Origin: Fonsecaea monophora
Lineage: Eukaryota > Ascomycota > Eurotiomycetes > Chaetothyriales > Herpotrichiellaceae
Direction of reading: 5' to 3'
NCBI RefSeq assembly: GCF_001642475.1
Contig: NW_019173937.1
Span: 248,001 to 312,000, forward strand
Length of the DNA: 64,000 nt
Part shown: positions 25,264-36,597 of the stretch, piece by piece
Layout: each line of letters opens with the position of its first letter
Numbering within the stretch: the first letter of the stretch is position 1
Notes under the pieces: generated by a model
Database searches by the model: none
Told to the model about the DNA's origin: nothing
Seen by the model: the letters and a program-made list of their open reading frames with translations, nothing else
Position numbers and translations under genes: made by a program

Positions 25264-25865
25264 TTATAACATTATCATGATCGTCGCAATGGCCGCCAAC
25301 ATTATACCCATCGGCCAGAGGCTCGACATGAGCCCCTCCTGTAGAGGTCCAGCTTCATTGCTAACCTCATAGACCACACTGGGTGTCGCCGATTGTTGCG
25401 CCCCGGTGGATTCCACCATGACAATAACCAGTCCGTTACTGGTGATCGTCTGCACGGCCTCCGGGGCCGGGGTAGTGGTTGTGTAAGAAGTCACCGTCGT
25501 GGTACCGACCCATCCAGTTGGTTGATATACCGTCGGGGGATTGTAACAGTTGTTTTCGCATTGGTCGCAGCATTCCCAGTACACGACCGTCGAAGTAACA
25601 GGACAAGGCAACACCGAGGTGACTGTGACGATGACGTTTGCTTGCGTGTAACTTGTCACATAGGTTGTCGAGGGTGTCCAGTATGACCAATACGATGTGG
25701 TTGTGGGTGTCCAATATAATGTTGTCGTGGGCGTCCAGTATCCTGAGTCGCTACAACTTGTATTAGGGCGCTGGATAAATCACCAAAGGGAGCAGATGAC
25801 GTTACTAACTAGGCCAAGGCTTGTCCCAGAAGAGGGCTGATGAATGCGAGAACAGCCCACAGCAT
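25264..25865 (-). CDS. Small cell-surface protein with tandem YWTPTTT repeats
   Basis: Two exons, 25865-25810 and 25750-25264, 180 residues. The start MLWAVLAFISPLLGQALA is a signal peptide. The mature N-terminus carries three spaced copies of a YWTP(T/S)TT unit (YWTPTTTLYWTPTTT, later YWTPSTT). A short cysteine cluster follows, VVYWECCDQCENNCYNPP, then a Thr-rich stretch (VGTTTVTSYTTTTPAPE). The last 20 or so residues are hydrophobic (MGIMLAAIATIMIML at the very end), as in GPI-anchor signals or a C-terminal membrane segment. The 59 bp intron (GTTAGT to GTAG) splits a Tyr codon directly after the signal peptide. I do not recognise a named family. A cell wall or plasma membrane location is inferred from layout only. 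Confidence 0.72.
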
Positions 25866-26732
25866 ATTCCCCGTTTAGGAGATAGCGAGCGAATCGGATA
25901 GAAGAAGGATGGCACAGATCGATGAGGGAGACAGTTACAGGTTGGTAGGGATGTAGGACGATGAAAGATTGACAATTAGGAGGGATCGCAAACAACCACC
26001 CATGCCCACCTTTTTCATCCCTGGGAAGGGCTCAGCTGGGTGCCACCACTGCCATGACTTGTGAGTTACGTAGTCTCAGAGCTCTAGCAGGAAGCTTTTT
26101 TTTTCTCCCGAAGAGCTTTCTAGAGTATCCAAGCTCCAAGCTTCCTAGGTGAGCTCCTCGCAGCTCAAGTTTTGCCGCAGGAGCTTGGTTGCGACGGCAG
26201 AAAGCGTCGACCCCGCCATTGGACCCGCTGTTGCAGCAGAAATCTGGGAAGGACGACTGCTCGAGGAGGAACGGTTATCTAAAACACTGATTGCTCGAGA
26301 AGCTGAGGGGCAACGAGTTGGCACAGGATTTCTTGGTTTGTGGGCTGAGGCCAATCAACGGCGCAGTTGCGAGCACTGGCGGGCGTGAGGGGTGTGTGGA
26401 TGCGGAAATGCCTCGCATGAAGTGGGTGCGAAAAGTCTCTTGTTTTCCTGCCAAAGTGGCGTGGAAGGACTGCAGGATGATGTCAAAGCGAGAAAGTCAG
26501 TTTCGCAGTTATCCGAGGATGGACAATGGATGCTGATGGTGGAAGAAGAAGTGGGAAGTGGCTCCCACCATGGCGGTGATGGTTCGGCGGGAACACAGGC
26601 GAGGCGGGCGGGTGGCGGGGAGAGTTTAACGGCGGCATCCTCCCTAAACCATTTCTACACCAGGTCACCATTCACCCCTAGGTAAGCCCAAATGCTCAAT
26701 GCTGACTATGTACAACCCACTGCAGGCACGAA
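25866..26732. other. Intergenic, promoter of the repeat protein and 3' flank of the SDR
   Basis: About 870 bp. It contains a 9-bp perfect inverted repeat, AGGAAGCTT at 26089-26097 and AAGCTTCCT at 26138-26146, with AT/CT-rich sequence between the arms. Overlapping frames at 26145-26690 on both strands show no domain and I do not call them. Confidence 0.4.
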
Positions 26733-27568
26733 CTATGAAGCGCTCGCCCCAACAGGAACGTTGACACCGTTGATTCCAGTCGAATCTTCACTCAGCAACC
26801 ATGTTATCGTCTCGGCCACTCTCTCTGGGTCAAGCAAGATCACTCCGCGCCTGGCCATGTCCGCCTCAGCCTCTTCTTCGTCCTTGTACCATGACAACGC
26901 CATCCCCGTCTTCGTTGCGCCTTAGAAAAACGAGTTAGCACACGGGTGGCCGGAGGGGGAATCTGACGTAAAGACTCACTGGGAGAGACAGCGTTTAATC
27001 TAATCCCCAACGGTCCCAATTCCTTTGATACCGTGGTCGTCAGACATGCCACGGCGTGCTTCGTCACGCAGTATGACAGGATGGTCGGATCGTGGAATAG
27101 ACTCGCCGCACTGGCAATGTTGACGATGCTCCGCGGTGCCTTGGGTAACTCCATCATCGCCTTCACCTGCGCCCGCATGCTATACAATATCCCGGTCAAG
27201 TTCACGTTCACCACCCGGTTCCAGGTTTCATCCGTTTCGTTCAAGAACAGGGGCGTCTGTTGGTTGGCAGACATGTTGATGACTCCTGCGCAATTCACGG
27301 CTCCGTCGAGGCCGTCAAAGGTGTTGACCGTGTCCTTGATCCAAGCATTCACATCCAGGCTCGAAGCGACGTCGACTTTGGTCATGGACACCTGCGTATC
27401 AGGGTTGATCGACTGTAGTTTCTTCCTTGCACTGTCGAAAAGGCCAGGGTTGATGTCACCAATAGAGATAGCTCTGGCGTTGAGCCTGGCGAGCCTGCAG
27501 CATGTTGCTAACCCAAGACCAGAACTTGCACCTGTCAGGGCAAAAACCTTGCCGGCGATGGAAGCCAT
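26733..27568 (-). CDS. Short-chain dehydrogenase/reductase
   Basis: Two exons, 27568-26980 and 26920-26733, 258 residues, the normal length of a classical SDR. The nucleotide-binding motif TGASSGLG lies near residue 13 (TGxxxGxG). The VNCAG segment stands where most SDRs have NNAG. The catalytic set is SIVNIASAAS followed by SYCVTKHA (Tyr-x3-Lys). The C-terminal exon holds LLDPERVAETITWLLSEDS and ends NGVNVPVGASAS, typical of fungal SDRs. An in-frame Met lies upstream (27706), but MASIAGKVFALTGAS is the usual start distance from the Gly motif. The substrate is unknown. There is no neighbouring biosynthetic cluster to suggest a pathway. Confidence 0.9.
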
Positions 27569-28117
27569 TGTGAGGCTCTGCAAGCAAAGGCAACCACGAT
27601 TGGTCAGATTGGATTCAGGGAGGTGTGGATAACAAAGCCGAGACGTTGAAGGGGGAGGACGAGCATTCGTAGAACACCCACGACATTTATCACCACATAG
27701 ACACACATCTCATGTACCTCTGCCGAGGAGGGGCTGTTGTGTTGCAGCGCATCCATGCCAGCACATCGGATCTGGTATTGGCCTGGTACCGTTAGCTTCA
27801 TGCAAGAGGATTTGGGGGTAACAGCGATTCGGCCGAAGAATAGCATTCTCACATGAGGATATACCCAACCAAGTGTCAGGTGTCAGCCGATAATGCGCCT
27901 TGGAGGATGCTATCGCGCAAAAGATTCAGAGGAGCTCAGAATGGCGCTTAGAAAAACCCCTCGGCGAAACTGAATCGAGCTTCCAAACACCACACGAAGA
28001 AATTCTCAAATTGTCACATTGTATCGGCATTCAATATGCGGCATGCTATCGTCGTCGTGTTTGACATATCATTCCTTCGTATTACCTATGTCACAGAGCA
28101 CATCATCTCCCTCCAGT
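27569..28117. other. Intergenic, SDR promoter and sgt2 3' flank
   Basis: About 550 bp between two minus-strand genes. I see no repeat, RNA gene or clear motif. The in-frame extension of the SDR up to 27706 is probably 5' UTR. Confidence 0.4.
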
Positions 28118-29274
28118 TCATCGTTGACCACCCCGCCCAGCACCAGCGCTGCCGGCACCTCCACCCATAAACTGTTGCGCACTGTAGCTGTCAGCAAAAG
28201 TCTTCAATATTCTTCGGGATCTACTCACAGGTTTGCGAGTTGAGGGTCCTGCATCATTTGTTGAATTTGGCTCATGTCAGGCATACCACCTCCACCTTCT
28301 CGGCGATTGTTCACCAGATTCTGCAATGTCGGGTTGTTCATGATACCACTGAGAGCCTCAGGGTTGCGCATGATGTTCTGCGCCATAGATGCGAACATGG
28401 GATTGCTCATTATGCTGGACAGGTCAGGCATACCACCCCCTCCACGACCACCACCACCGAACATTCCTGCTAGACTGGCGAGATCCGGCATTCCGCCTCC
28501 ACCACGGGTGTCACCCGCAGCATCGTCAACCTCATCTTCAGGTATCTTCTGTTCCTCTGCTTCCATACGAGCCAGTTCCTTCTTTGCAGTCTCCAGACCT
28601 TTCCTCATGGCCTCACTGCCTCCATTTCCTTCAAAGTCGATGCCCTGCTGGTAGGCCTCAACACTTCCTTTGGCATCGCCCATGGCGAATCTCGCCAGTC
28701 CTAGCCTTGACCAAGCCTTTGTGTATTTGGGATCTGCAGCCACGGCGAGTTCGGCGTCCTTCACTGCGGAAGCATGATCGCCACTTGCAGAATAGGCGGC
28801 GGCACGGTTGGAGAGGTAGATAGGATTTGTAGGAGCGAAGGAGATGGCCTGGGTGTATTTTTCAATCGCGGTCTTGTAGTCTTTCTGTTGCATAGCCGCG
28901 TTGCCCGCACTCTTGAGCTTCTCTGCTTCGGGGTTTATCGCCTGCGAGGTCGCTGGCTGCGGAGGAGGGGCTTGACTTTCGGTGGGGGGAGCTTTTCCCT
29001 GCAGTTTCTCGTAGACCGAGAAGATGTTGAGCAAGGACTGAGAACCGACGGCTTCGGAGACGGCAGCCTTGTCGGAGGGATCGACCTTGAATGCTTCTGC
29101 GATGCAGTTGCTGGCAATCTCAATGTTGTCGGCATCGTCGGCCGTGAGAGTGCCATCTTTGAGAGAGGTGGACAGGAAGTCTATTATTGACAGCGCCAGA
29201 CGCTTTTTGGAGTCGGAGAGAGACTGAGACATGTTAGCAGCCTGTGATCGGAGAGAAGCAGCGAGACATACCAT
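28118..29274 (-). CDS. sgt2: Small glutamine-rich TPR co-chaperone Sgt2 (SGTA)
   Basis: Preferred exons are 29274-29272 (the ATG alone), 29223-28229 and 28181-28118, 353 residues. Sgt2 takes tail-anchored membrane proteins from Hsp70 and passes them to the Get4/Get5 complex. The N-terminal homodimer domain is SDSKKRLALSIIDFLSTSL. Three TPR repeats cover about residues 100-205 (NAAMQQKDYKTAIEKYTQAI, AWSRLGLARFAMGDAKGSVE). After a Gly-rich linker come STI1-like NP repeats (SNPMFASMAQNIMRNPEALS) and a Gln/Gly-rich tail. The first intron has a perfect GTATGT donor directly after ATG, a GCTAAC branch site and a CAG acceptor. If it is not spliced, translation can start at 29232 as MSQSLSDSKKR. The last intron has two possible acceptors six bases apart; CTACAG gives NLAQQFMGGGAG. 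Confidence 0.92.
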
Positions 29275-30984
29275 TTTGTTAGATTTGGAGAGCACAATTC
29301 AGGAGAAATGAACAAGTGGACAAAGTACGGTAGATGCCTTGGTATCGTGGTATCTTTGGTGCCTTGTCAACAATGAGACCCGAAACTTTCGAATCTCATG
29401 GAGCCCTCGAGGCATGTCATGTCCAATGATCGTCATGGTCGCACGGGTCTCGACAATCATTACATGGCTTGGCAGGCACGTGGCCGGCGCCTTCACTCAC
29501 TCGGCCATTTTCTGACTTTCAACATGTATCAAGCACCGTTCTTCAGCAGTATTTGAGCAAAATATGCGAGTACAACTTTTGTGCCTCCATCGCAGACAAT
29601 GTGGGAAGCCTCTTTTCTACCGTGCAATGGCGACCCTTCTCTCTTATTTACGATCGCGTCCTGCGCCTTCGTAGAATTCTCGACAAATGCCATTGGGATC
29701 GAGGCCATCACATAGCCCAACATGACCCCCATACGAAAGATAGTATCGAGAATGGCCTCAGTATCATCTTTGTTTGTCACGACTTTACGACTTCGAAACC
29801 ATTGGCGTATGCCACTTGAGGAGAATGGCAACGCGCATTTGCCTATTCATACGGTATGTTAGGGGACAAACATCTGAATCTCTTGAGCCGAACCTTTACC
29901 CCCCAAGCGGGAGTGATCCCGAGCAAGTTCAGAGGAATTCTCAGTGGTGTCGAATCACTGCTACCTCCCTTCTATAGGTAGTAGCCACTGTTGGTCGCAC
30001 CCATATTTCTGTTCTGATATTCAAGCACCTAAAGAGAGGTCTGATGGTGTCAAGGTTGTCAACAACTAGCTTCTGCTAAGAAGATGACTAGCCACAGATG
30101 ATCGCGTTCTGTCCCAATCCTTCCCCGTTGAGACTATGGTGTTGATACCAATTTACCGTCACGTTTTGCTTGAAAACGTACAACCAGATTTGGTCGGACC
30201 ACCTACGACCAACGGACAAACTCCGCAATATCGAAAGATTAGTATTACGGGACTAGACATAGCCCCTATTCTTTCAGGACTGGCTCAGCAGAAGGACAAG
30301 GAGGTCCACTGCTTCAACTCGAATGAACAGACCATGCGATATGAGCGACGCCGTTAAACACGGACGAGTGCTTGTCTATGACTATCTAGTTCCGAACCCT
30401 GACCCTGAAACAATCACTCTTGGAGCTTCTCCACCCCCCTGCTCCGTTATGCGAGTAGATTTTATATCCTACGGCCACGTTAGCAGACTGACCGGTTCGC
30501 TCACTCACTCCGCTTTCCCCGTTGAAGTTGGCCACGATCGCCAGAGACGGGCGTGAGTGAATGAACGAATGGCGCATCGTCTGCCAGTCTATCCCTATCC
30601 GAATCCTGCAGTCCAGGCCCCTGGGACATCAAACGTCAGGCGCAAAGTAGAGGAGATGGGAGAGCACATTTTCTCTCTGATGCCGTGTGGGGTGGTCGAC
30701 CAGCCTATCCCGAATTTGGGCTCTGTGACCCGCAACCCCTGGACAAAATCGGAAATGTGCAACTTGAATGGTCCATTCGTGGTTCTTGGAAACATGCTCA
30801 CTGCTGGTTCTACGACTATCGCGCATGGTTTGCAAGGCCAGTCCACGTCTCGTCATCTTCACTGCTGATATTATACATACACTCCCTCGGTGGGAAATGG
30901 CACTCTTTGACCTTGGCAGCGCTGGTTAGATTCCTGCCTTTGAGCGACACGGAACGTATCAGAGATCATCAGTGGGCGGGACTA
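29275..30984. other. Intergenic, about 1.7 kb, no gene supported
   Basis: This holds the sgt2 promoter and the 3' flank of the fasciclin gene. Short plus-strand frames (30136-30357, 30557-30868) and minus-strand frames (30595-30846) overlap and show no domain or signal peptide. Some may be gene remnants, but I cannot support that. Confidence 0.4.
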
Positions 30985-32365
30985 TCAAACCCCTCGCCCT
31001 ATGGTTCCTGGGTGAGACGTCAGGTTCTTTTGAGACATGCTCATGTCGGAGAGCTGGTACCCGCCGTCCTCATATTTAATGGAAGCGCGCTGTCTTGAGC
31101 ACCCCCGGTGGAAAATCCAGAATCCCAGGAGTGTTGCGATGATGGCGAACACAACAGCCCCCACGCCGATGGCGGCCTTGGCTCCGATCGAGAGACCGCC
31201 AGACGACGACGAGGATGAGTTGGTGGAAGATGTAGATGTTATTGGGAAGGACACGTCGGTGGTGAAGGAGGCGCCCGCGAATGCAACGCCCGAGTCGCTG
31301 GCGTTGGGGGCCACGGTGGTGTTGTCAGGATTCAGCACGCTGGCGTATGTCTCAGCCTCGGCTGGTTTGGAAAAGAAGAAGAAAAAAAAAAAAAGAGAGA
31401 AAGGTGGCAATTGTCATCTCTTTTTAAGTAAGAACTTACCCGAAAATCGTGTATATTGTGCCCCCCTCAAACACCCAGTTATACTTGCCCACGATCCTGG
31501 CACTGTTGACGAACTGGACATCTCCAACGCTGGAGATTACCACTTGTTTCGAGGTCTCGAGCGTCGAGTACTCCCCACGAGGGAGATTACCCTTGGCGTC
31601 GGGCGTCAGAACCTCGTCGACGACGTGGTAGGACATGATCCGCCGCAACTCCTCCAGGGTCCAGGTACTCGCGACGGAGCCGATGGCCTGGAACGCGTAG
31701 GTGATGGGCAGGAAGACGGTGATGCCGGAGAGGGAGTCGATCGACTTGATCTCGATCGATCCGTTCTTGACGACGTTGACGTTGACGTCCTCCACAACAG
31801 CACCACTCGTGTTAGTGGTAGAAAACGGGGAGGGATTCTTGATCAAGACGCTCTGCGCGTATGTCGAACTGAAATTCCGGGGAAGTGCCAGCGCGCGCTG
31901 GATGACGTGGATCACGCCGTTACTGCAGCTCGTCACATTTCCCGTTGTGTACGACGTCCTCTGCGCGCCGGACCAGAATGTCGTGGTGCCGCTGAGTAGC
32001 GATGTCTGCGCGACCACGAACTCGGTAGACCCGTCGACCTGTAGCATGCTGGGAAGATATCGCGTCCAATTCGTGGGGAAGGTGGGAAATGAGCCGTCGA
32101 GGACGTGGTATTGCCAGAACGACTCTGTTGTGATGTTTTCCGCGGTCGCGCTCAACGCGGCATTGTCCGGCGCGAGCAGCGTTATCTGCTCTCTCTCCAG
32201 CAGCGACGTAAAGGATGGGAACTCGTCGAGACGGGCGGCCAAGCTGGATAGTTCGGGAGTGCTCTTGATTGTCTCGAGAATGCTCTTCTCCGTCTCCTCA
32301 GCGGTGGCGGCGGTGGCGGCGAGTGCACAACACCAGACAAAGATTGCGAGGATGTGTTCAAACAT
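30985..32365 (-). CDS. Fasciclin (FAS1) two-domain membrane protein
   Basis: Two exons, 32365-31440 and 31339-30985, 426 residues. After a signal peptide (MFEHILAIFVWCCALAATA) come two FAS1 domains, about residues 30-165 (ITLLAPDNAAL, then NGVIHVIQRAL) and 180-312 (ITVFLPITYAF, MSYHVVDEVL, ending GTIYTIFGVLNPDN). FAS1 domains mediate adhesion at the cell surface. A Ser/Thr-rich stalk and several N-glycosylation sites (NTT, NAS, NSS) lead to one membrane helix (GAKAAIGVGAVVFAIIATLL). The short cytosolic tail contains GYQLSDM, a possible Yxx-hydrophobic sorting signal. The intron has a 13-T tract. The AG at 31341-31340 is the acceptor that restores frame; the nearer CAG at about 31356 would shift it. 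Confidence 0.88.
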
Positions 32366-33650
32366 CTTTTTTTGGCACATTCGGTCTGTATTCTTAAGAA
32401 ATTGGCATTGGGTGGATAGGAGGGATGATAGACAAAGAAGAGGCAAATTGGATGGTTTTGTTGATTAGAGCATAGGCACCTCTGGACTGAGTACAGACGT
32501 CAGCCCTGCACCCCGATTAAAGGGCCATTTCGAGATGGAACACACTTTGCGGACTCGTACTTTGCTAGCATCTACCGAGTGAGCAAGATTACTTTCCCCC
32601 TATGTGCTCTGCTAAGCCTTGTTAGCTCGAGTCCATGGTCTTGAGAAAACATGCTCATCCAGACCAGACATGCAACCAGCCAGCCAGCCAGCCTCTGGCT
32701 AGGGGGCTGTTGTCATCACCGACATAGGCAGGCAGACCAGCTTGAATGATAAGTCGATAGGAGCAGCTGCTTTATGAGAGGGATCAGCACTGAGAAGATG
32801 GCCTTTCTTTATTGTCCGGGAGGTTACTTTCGTGGATGGTACCTGGAGAGCCTTGCATCTTGCAACCTGCCAGATAGCGTTAGTATGTCAGTTGAACTTC
32901 ATAAAGGTGCGTGGCCTATCCGCGATCTAGCATGGGCTTGATAGTTCCGACGGCGGCCATATACCCCTAGACGCATGATTGACACACCTGGCTGAATTAG
33001 CCATCATCAGTATTCCGTCAACACTCTCATACTCTCCTCGGACCGAAAAGATTATCCTTGTGTTCTATCGCCTGTATTGACAAGCTCATGAATCCTTGGT
33101 TAATAAGCTCGTCCGCAGCAGTGGCGGCTACACCAGTCCTTCATCAACCCTTCTTTTGGCGCCTAACTGAAAAGGCCCAGCACGTCTCGGGGTCATCCCA
33201 GCCGGCCGGTGCGGTCCTAGAGGTCGAAGGAGAAAATGCAGGTGCCGTGCTGGCTGCTGGTGTTGGTAGACTCGGCGTGCACATGTTTCGAAGAGGCGCA
33301 CTTGAGCTGGGGCGTCTGCCTTGGTTGGAGATGGTGACAAGAAAGGTTGATAATAACTGGGACACCAAAGAGAAGGAAAACAAGGGATTAATGCGTTTTA
33401 TTTCGTGATGCCAAGGCAGCAGGCGACGGACATGCGGCTGCCGCATGGCTTCCTTAAGAACCAAACTCAACGGTGTCATCTTGTCATCTTATACCTGAAC
33501 TAGAGATATTGTTTGCACCGTCAGCCCAATATCGTCTCATCATACCGTGTCTAGCCAAAACCTTGACCACACAAACTCAGGGCGGCGAACCTCCCCAACC
33601 ATGGAGAGAAAAAAAAAAGGACTTTGAAACCAAAATATCCTTTTTGGCTG
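32366..33650. other. Intergenic, fasciclin promoter and S28 peptidase 3' flank
   Basis: About 1.3 kb. It contains a short CAGC-type repeat (GCCAGCCAGCCAGCC, about 32678-32692). Overlapping frames at 33058-33479 on both strands lack any recognisable motif. An A-rich run lies near 33609-33618, just past the peptidase stop. Confidence 0.4.
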
Positions 33651-35527
33651 TCAGACCTTGTGAGTCTGATTCCATTCCTGCAGCCAGAGCTTCACCGCCT
33701 CGATCTCTCTGTTTTGAGCACTGACCACTACCGCCGGCATGTGAAAGTCCGTCTCGTTGGGCAACAGGCCCGGGAAATCCCATTCGTGGTACCCGCCCTC
33801 GATCACAATTTGCGGATTGCTGTCCGTGCCATTGTCCTTGACGCGCGGGTTGGGCTTCCCATCCTCGAGGAACTCGGCCAGTGGCGTGAGCGGTCGATAG
33901 TAATCGAGCTGGCCGGTCGAGAGGGCCAGGCGCGGATAGGACATGTTGAAACCGCCGTATTTATTGAACCGCTGGAGCTGTGGGTCGTACGTGATGTTGT
34001 AGATGGAGTGACATTGGTTGAGATAGTACTCTAGCGTCAGAGCGCGCGAGATCAGCGGAAGGGCTGTTGGGCGCCCTGGTCTCCCAGGGGTGTATCCAGT
34101 GACGAACGATCCGTACTCTGTGCATTCGATCCACTGGAATGCACCGGGACTGTTCAGGGACAGACACTCGCTCACTGTCTTTCCGGCACAGAAATTGTAC
34201 TTGGTTTGCACGTACGAGAACAAGTTTAGGAGTGGGTAGTAGAGATCCGTCACGTTAGGAGTGGCTGTCTTGTTAGCATATGCGAGGAGAGAATGTGCCG
34301 TTGTCTCAAGAGCCGCGCTCGCCACTGTCGCGTTGGCTTTAGAAGTAATGAAGCCGCAGTACGTGCCCGGGCCTGTGGAGGAGCACGAGAAGAATCAGTC
34401 CTGGCCACTGGAAGGCTGGATGTTGCGACTGGTGCAGTCAACACTTACCGGTCAGAGGATCCGGTGGGAAATTCCAGAATTGGTCCCAGCCATTCAACGG
34501 ACCGGTAATAAAATTTGCGAAATCGCGGTATTCCGTGGCGTCGGAAATATTGAAACCACTGAAAAGCTCAGACAAGGCAGTCTTGTTGCCGCTGTCGTAG
34601 ATGTTGTCCATCAGGTTCGTCAGTTCTTGCTGTCTTTTGACGCATTCCGAAGGCCCGTATCGCCGTATCACGTCAAAATATTGCCAATTGTTCTCGATGG
34701 CGACAGTAACTCCGGAAGATGATAGCCCACCCCAAAAGAGGTCGGGATACTGGATACGGGTAAAGGCAGATATCGCGCCACCGTACGATCCTCCCAGGAT
34801 AATCCATGGGGTTGTAGAGGCGGTGAGGTTCCGATCTTCAAGCCCTGGGAAACTCACTCGTTGGGCAAAGTAGGCAAGATCGGCCATGGCTTGCTCAGTG
34901 CTGTGGAAGCGAAGATTTTCAGTTGTATATGGTTGGTCACTGGGAACAACGTCGCCGCCACTGTAGTATCTGTCTCACGGTCAATACCAAAACTCACCTA
35001 CTCCACCAACATCACTCGCCTTTGAGCCCACAGGACCGCAACCCCTCCCGTGGCGTTGGCAATCTTATGGAGAAGACCTTTCTGGAGCCATTCAAAGTCA
35101 ACTGTGGCCGAGTCCTCGCCAATGGCCAGGATGATGACTGGGCCTCCGGGAACATAGTTGGTAGTGTCCAGCCAGTAAAACTGTTGAAATGTGGCATTGG
35201 TGTGAGGTTCGTATCGAGATTCATTATGGAAGTGATCAATCGGCATGGTAAAGTTGTGGGTGCTGTTCATGGGTTAGGACCAAAGCCACCGAATATGGGC
35301 AGTTTGCAGCCAGGAAGCGGCAGGAAAGAAGCAAGACTGTGTCCGAAACCGAGATGTACTGACGGGTAGTCAACTCCCTGCGACTGTCTTTTCCCAAGAG
35401 ACGTATGTCTCGTCGCCGACACCCTGAATTGCGTTGTCAGCTTCTGCTTGGAGCCGAACTCGCAACGTGACACGACTTACACTGCTACCACAAGGTAGAG
35501 AAGGTGTGCTAATCTCGTCAAAATCAT
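33651..35527 (-). CDS. Secreted serine peptidase, family S28
   Basis: Five exons, 35527-35481, 35423-35364, 35262-35020, 34969-34449 and 34372-33651, give 530 residues. S28 enzymes (Pro-Xaa carboxypeptidase and DPP2 relatives) cut after proline; in fungi they are secreted and often act at acid pH. The signal peptide is MILTRLAHLLYLVVAV. The mature part opens THNFTMPIDHFHNESRYEPH. The nucleophile is in WIILGGSYGGAISAF, and the catalytic His in VIEGGYHEWDFPG near the C-terminus. Many Asn-x-Ser/Thr sites are present. The third intron (35019-34970, 50 bp) must begin with GC (AAG/GCGAGT) to read LWAQRYYSGGD, which matches the family EHRYYG position. A stronger-looking GTGAGT at 34997 would put TAG in frame, and a GTAGGT at 35001 would keep frame but give VEYYSGGD. 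Confidence 0.88.
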
Positions 35528-36597
35528 GGCTATCTCCGCGGTCGAGCTGTTGTGGGAGCACCTGTATCACGGTTTAGTGCCGAGAGCTGACTGAAAGCCC
35601 CCTTTTATACACGCAGAAGATGACGACGTGTGTATGGTCTGTTAGTTAGTCTCGCCAGGGAAACCATCTTCCAATTCGCAGCTAGGGCTGTGCAAGGCTA
35701 CTGATTTTTCGAGTTCAAGGCTAACTCTCTTCGCCATGGATCAGCAATGGTGCGTGGCCTGTACCAAGGCGAGGTTGGATCTCAGGTGGCCCAAGGTGCG
35801 TTATGCAATGGCGACGGAGTTCCAATGCAGAAGCAAGGATGCGCAGGCTTCTGATCCTTCCCCGATCAGCACATTGAGCGTTTCTCCATCCTTTACAACA
35901 CCCGCAATCCATGTGCCCGGACACGGCGTTGTTGTCGTAGTCGGCTAAATCGGCAGTAATCGGCTACCACAGCATTCGTTTGTGGGCATATGAGTACGTC
36001 AGTGCAATGGCTGAATCGATTCCAAGGTAAGACACGGCAGAAGGGCGTGAAAATACAGGTGCCTGACTGGCTTGAGGTGAGTGGACGTTCGATTAAGACT
36101 GAGTGTCCAAGGACCGAGTTACTCCAGATTGGGCAATGGGTATCCGTGAGTAATTACCGAGTACAGGTAGTAGTCAATCGGGTCCAGGCGGCGGGACTCT
36201 CCCCCGCGGCGTTCAAGGATGAGGCGCAGTGACAAAGACTGACGAATGCCCCCCGAGTACCGAGTTCCTTGTCAATGCAAGTACGGGCTACTCTACTCGG
36301 TAGAGGTGTACGCTAGACCCTACGGGGCGCAACCATTCCTACGATGACAAGTCTTGCGCCAGCCGGATGAAGATCATCTTGGCGTTGGCATGTACTTGTA
36401 AAGAGTACTGGGAAGGGAGTGGGTGGTGGTGTGAAGGAGTGTTGTAGCTGAATTGGGGCTCTATAATACTCGGTGATAGAACATCTTGTGAAGTCATTGT
36501 AAGTCCTAGCGGCTTGGCTTCACAAATCCTCTTTGCCCGTTTCCAGTTCATTCTTATACATGTAAGCAGAAGCCCGGTCTTTCCCAATAAGTTGACA
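35528..36597. promoter_or_regulatory. Intergenic, divergent promoters of S28 peptidase and the 191-residue gene
   Basis: About 1.07 kb between divergently oriented genes, so both promoters lie here. The short plus-strand frame at 35990-36232 and others have no recognisable features. I see no repeat longer than a few units. Confidence 0.4.

Noticed and set aside
31037..31999. 320-codon plus-strand frame
   Set aside because: Antisense to the second FAS1 domain and tail of the fasciclin gene; no domain of its own.
34997..35003. In-frame TAG after LVE in the S28 peptidase, at first read as a two-base deletion or pseudogene lesion
   Set aside because: A GC-AG intron starting at 35019 gives a normal 50 bp intron, keeps frame and restores the RYY motif, so no lesion is needed.
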